The position numbers and the translations under genes are program-made. Shown piece after piece: positions 60,425 through 64,000 of a stretch of DNA of 64,000 nt (positions are counted from its first letter, which is position 1; every line of letters starts with the position of its first letter). This DNA is from Antitrichia curtipendula (lineage: Eukaryota > Streptophyta > Bryopsida > Hypnales > Leucodontaceae). The stretch covers positions 18,104,001 to 18,168,000 of the forward strand of contig OX579639.1 in NCBI GenBank assembly GCA_951230915.1. The letters are read 5' to 3'. The notes below the pieces were generated by a model, which was given only the letters and a program-made list of their open reading frames with translations, was not told the origin of the DNA and ran no database searches.

Positions 60425-60635
60425 AATTAGACAACTGTAAGAATCTCTCTTGCCGAATAATTGTGAAAATTTGTGCAGGCAGACAATTGTATGAATGTTT
60501 CTAGGTGGATATATAATTGTGGAAATTTGTTCAGTCGGACAATTGTATGAATGTTTCTAGGCGGATATATAATTGTGAAAATTTGTTCAGTCGGACAATT
60601 GTATGAATGTTTCTAGTCGGATAATTGTGTAACCA
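60425..60635 (+). repeat. Tandem repeat, ~56 bp unit, about three copies
   Basis: Units of the form 'gacaattgtatgaatg', 'tttctagg-ggatatata', 'attgtg-aaatttgt-cag' repeat with few differences. A more degraded unit precedes them from ~60425. The array sits between the CCCH gene and the next TTAA element. Confidence 0.75.
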
Positions 60636-60850
60636 AATAAGATTTTAAGGCTAAATTTTTTATAGGTTCTACTAGAATTCTACTTTCATTGAAGAGTGTC
60701 AGGAATAGTTTATGTGCATGTTGATGTATGATAGTGAAATTAGAGCAGATGAAATCTCTTATTGTCAAATGTCATGAGATTATTCTTTCAAATGATTTTA
60801 AGCTCTTTATCCCTGAAGGACTAGATGATGTCTGAACTAAATTTTCCCTT

Positions 60851-61801
60851 TTAACCCTTAAAGGACCAAGTGTCTGTTCAACGTACGCAAGAAATCTCAG
60901 GTAGGTTCCTACAAAGTCATTTTCGGTTGGATGTTCATGAAATTTGGACACAATGTGTAAACATGTACTTCCTTCGTGTAAAACTAATTTTTTTTCCGAT
61001 CGGGTGCCCAGATCAAAAGTTATGTTGCCCTGAATTTTTTGGGCAGCTTGGGCAATTTGAGAATCTTTGGAGAATCTTTTGCAAAAAAGATCATCAAGTT
61101 TTGAAATTGGCATGTATGTAACTAATAAAATATGGCATACAATTGTCCAAAAAAATATATATTTTAGTTGTCCAATCACATTCTACGAGTAGTCAAACTT
61201 TGTTAGCTATGTTGGGGTAGTTTCAAGAAAAAATATTTTCTTCTAACTTCAAATCCTATTATCTTGCAATTAGTGAAGTCAAAATTCTTGAAATTTTTGC
61301 CAAATATTCCAAATGTTAGTCTCTAATTTTTCATTGTTTGGATTTCAAATAAAATATTTCTTCATTGCACAAAAAAATGACTAGTGTATTGCCAATTCAC
61401 TAAACCTCCTTGCATTGTAGGGTGATTTAGAATAAGCTAGACTCTATACTTTCTTCTAAACTTTTTTGTGAGTGAACCTAATATCATATACTAATGAATA
61501 GTAAAAAATCTCATGTTTGTGTAGAACAAAATGTTTATTCCAAATGAGCCCAAAGTCTGCTGACCCTGTTTTGCAGGATTGAAAAAAAAGGTTTTTTCTC
61601 ACTTCAAATGCTATAATCTTTTAATCCGCGCGGTGAAAAGGGCTGAACTTTTTTCTACACTTTGGTAAAATAATTTACTTTAGTTTTGTACGGTTGAAGT
61701 TCCAAAAAAAAGTTCCAATTTTCTTTTTTGAACAACATACCAAAAAGTTGCAATTTTTGGAATTTCTCCCTGGAAAACCCCCATGGTCCTTTAGGGATTA
61801 A
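60851..61801 (+). mobile_element. Family-1 TTAA element, ~0.95 kb, best-preserved ends
   Basis: Bounded by intact TTAA at 60851-60854 and 61798-61801. Inverted termini are CCCTTAAAGGACC and GGTCCTTTAGGG. The block 'caggtaggttcc' follows the left end as in the 17377 copy. No transposase frame is present. The clear TTAA duplication makes this the reference copy for the family in this window. Confidence 0.75.
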
Positions 61802-64000
61802 ATTGTGTTCAAATTTCAATCTTTTATTTATTTTTACATGACACTGTGAACTATCTATTAATAACTATGAAAATTTTCACTTTGTTTCATAAAAAAAATT
61901 GACATTGTTATAATTTTTAAAATACAATAAAAAAATATCCAACTAATTGGAATTATTTCAAGAGGTACAAATTAGCAATGGAATGGAGATTAGCATGAAA
62001 AATTCTCAGTTATTTCAAAGTCAAATTTTACTATCAAGCTAAATTTATCCTATTATATAATTGATATATAAAACCTTGATGCTTTTAACATGTGAAAAAA
62101 TGTATTTATTGTTGACCTTGAGTTTCTCATAAATTTTGATGGAACATCAAATAATTGTTCTTTTAAAGCAAAAGGTGGAAATAAAATTATATAAATAATA
62201 AAATATACTAGAATAATCAAGGAGATTTAACATAATTGATGATTTGAATGAAAAACATAATTTTATAATTTAGATTAAAAAATTCTAAAAAAACAAATCT
62301 ATACTTTAAGTTAGGTTGTTTGTTTTGTTTGTTTTGTTTTGATTGATACATTGAGATCTAAAGAACCATGAAGCGTCCAATAGCATTTTTAGTATTGCTT
62401 GAAAGTTTTTGCAAGAAGAAGTGCACAGACTTTGTTTTGTGGCGTTTGGACCTATAGTGTAAAATTTAATGAATTTCAAAGTTTTATGAATTCAAAAATT
62501 GAATTAAATTATCTTTGATTTCACATCTTAGGTCCTTGTACTTTGAACACAACCGCTCACACTATCTTCTGAGAGACAAGCAATCCCACCTTGAAATCCC
62601 CTCCTTTTTGAAAAACAAATAGCCATGCAGTTTGAAAAGAAAACAATACCCTCCCCTTTGAATTATCAATAACCATGCGATTTACTTCACGATTTGACTT
62701 GACAAAGCCATTAGTACAGGTGCTCCATCTGCTTGAAGTAATTGTATTGAAATTTGGCTCATATTGTAAGGACATTGCTAGAGAAGACAATCAACAACTA
62801 TGACATTGTTCAAATCAAGTGCGGCAATGCTTGGCTATGTAAAATTATAATTTGTATATGATAATTGTCTTATACCATTTTTGAATTTTTTTTTGTCTAT
62901 TTGACTCTTGTTGTGTAAATAGGATTATCCTATTGTCTCATTTTCACTTCCAAGTCAATTAGGATTGTAGATAATACTTAAGGCTTGAATCAGTGGAATT
63001 CTTGGATTTGAAAGAGGCAATTTGACCGGATTTGAAAAGAGTCAAAAAGGCTTGGTAGTTCTTCCTGTGAAGGGTTGTCTTTCCAGTTTTGGGACTATAA
63101 GTCTAAAGGTCGATTCCCTTTCTTTTCAATTTATACCAAAGTTGTATGATTCACTTGTATACTCATGTTTATGTGAATATATTTTTGCAAGCTATCAAAT
63201 TGTCAATTGTTTATTATGCTTGTGTGAGCTTATGTCTATTTGGCAATGTAATATTGCTTGCTTGTGAATTAGTTGACTATCTAATTGACTGAATGCTTTG
63301 ACCTATGCAAGAATGTGGAAAAACAATCAAATCCACTAGACGAATTGGAGCAAGTAAACTTTGTGTGTAATTTTACAAGACCTGGAAATTGTGTGAAATT
63401 GTTGTTACTGATAAATTATTATAATTATGGCATTGTGTATGTAAAGTTATTGGCTACTTGACTAAGTTTATGAATCTATAATAGGAGGCTGAGAATAGAG
63501 TCTCATCTATTTGATTATATGTTACAATGTAAATTACAGTGAGTACAAATGCTTGTTAAAATTGATTGAGGATGAATCGATATATAAACTATGTAATACC
63601 GGTCTAATTGACTGAGTGATAAATCGAGGATTGTATTTTGTATCAGGACCGTGGTCTACTTAATTGCGAGTGGTGTCTGGCTAGTAGACGGTTGGTTACA
63701 ATTTACAGTGATAAATGGGTCGAATTGAAAGTGATTCTGTTGAGAATGAGCCGAATTCCAGGCCATGACAAGTTTATTGTATGTTGTGTTGTTTATCAAC
63801 TGAGAATAGTTGTGTGATTGTTTGGTCAGTTCCGTCAAGTTAATTTGGTGAGAATTTTGGAATTAAGTGTAACGATTTGAGTATGGAACTCTCGTGAACT
63901 TTAACTTGTGGTAGTGGACTTATTTGTGAAAATTGTTGGAGTTTGTGCAAGTGTCGACATCAACTTTGGTAAATTGGAAGATGAAATAAATCAATTGTCT
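61802..64000. other. Gene-free AT-rich intergenic DNA
   Basis: No gene is supported. Frames of 60-81 codons at 62557-62790, 63022-63267 and 63656-63838 lack recognisable domains. A run of 'gtttgtttt' units lies near 62318-62340. From ~63000 composition is slightly different and could be the flank of a gene beyond the window. Confidence 0.45.

Noticed and set aside
1..64000. CRISPR arrays, bacterial operons, organelle inserts
   Set aside because: Nothing of the kind was seen; gene structure is that of a plant nuclear genome throughout.

Overview
The window is nuclear DNA of a land plant. It carries spliced plant-type genes with GT-AG introns (two probable GC-AG introns), long AT-rich intergenic stretches, and many small non-autonomous DNA transposons. 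One gene is a complete CFAP57 homologue, an axonemal protein. That implies motile flagellated sperm, so a bryophyte, lycophyte or fern (or cycad/Ginkgo) is more likely than a flowering plant. I cannot name the species.

Seven protein genes can be supported. From left to right they are: a short-ectodomain LRR receptor kinase resembling SOBIR1 (minus, 2288-4127); a single-exon HARBI1/ALP1-type domesticated transposase lacking two of the three catalytic acids (plus, 20345-21694); an ICME-like alpha/beta hydrolase in four exons (plus, 29060-32679); CFAP57 in 18 exons (minus, 33742-43610, 1245 residues, all exon phases agree); an LHT-type amino acid transporter (minus, 44908-50215); an LCAT-like 1 lipase/acyltransferase in two exons (minus, 50842-53036); and a five-finger CCCH zinc-finger protein of the plant C3H7/ZC3H3 type (plus, 55882-59571, 5' end unresolved). 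ICME-like and CFAP57 are convergent. LCAT-like and C3H are divergent. No shared pathway is evident; this is ordinary eukaryotic gene order.

The gene-poor parts (about 4.1-20.3 kb, 21.7-28.7 kb and 60-64 kb) hold no intact transposon protein. They do contain repeat families visible from internal comparison: (1) a 0.7-0.95 kb family with TIRs near TTAACCCYTAAAGGACC and TTAA target sites, five copies; (2) a ~225-230 bp family also bounded by TTAA, four copies; (3) a ~415 bp family with AGGTAG..GCTC TIRs and TA target sites, two copies, one nested inside a family-2 copy; (4) a ~0.28-0.31 kb family with related termini, three copies. There is also a 150 bp near-perfect hairpin.

The most unusual region is the ICME-like gene. 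The end of exon 1 with its splice donor is repeated in tandem inside intron 1 (three copies). The acceptor and start of exon 4 are repeated in tandem inside intron 3 (three extra copies). Intron 1 also contains a decayed copy of exon 16 of the neighbouring CFAP57 gene, lying antisense to CFAP57 mRNA within the ICME-like pre-mRNA. Local direct duplications also sit in the leader of the ALP1-like gene, upstream of CFAP57, in the first intron of the LHT-like gene (two ~798 bp units) and in the LCAT/C3H intergenic region. Coordinates of exons come from reading splice signals and checking phase by hand; no alignment or expression data were available.
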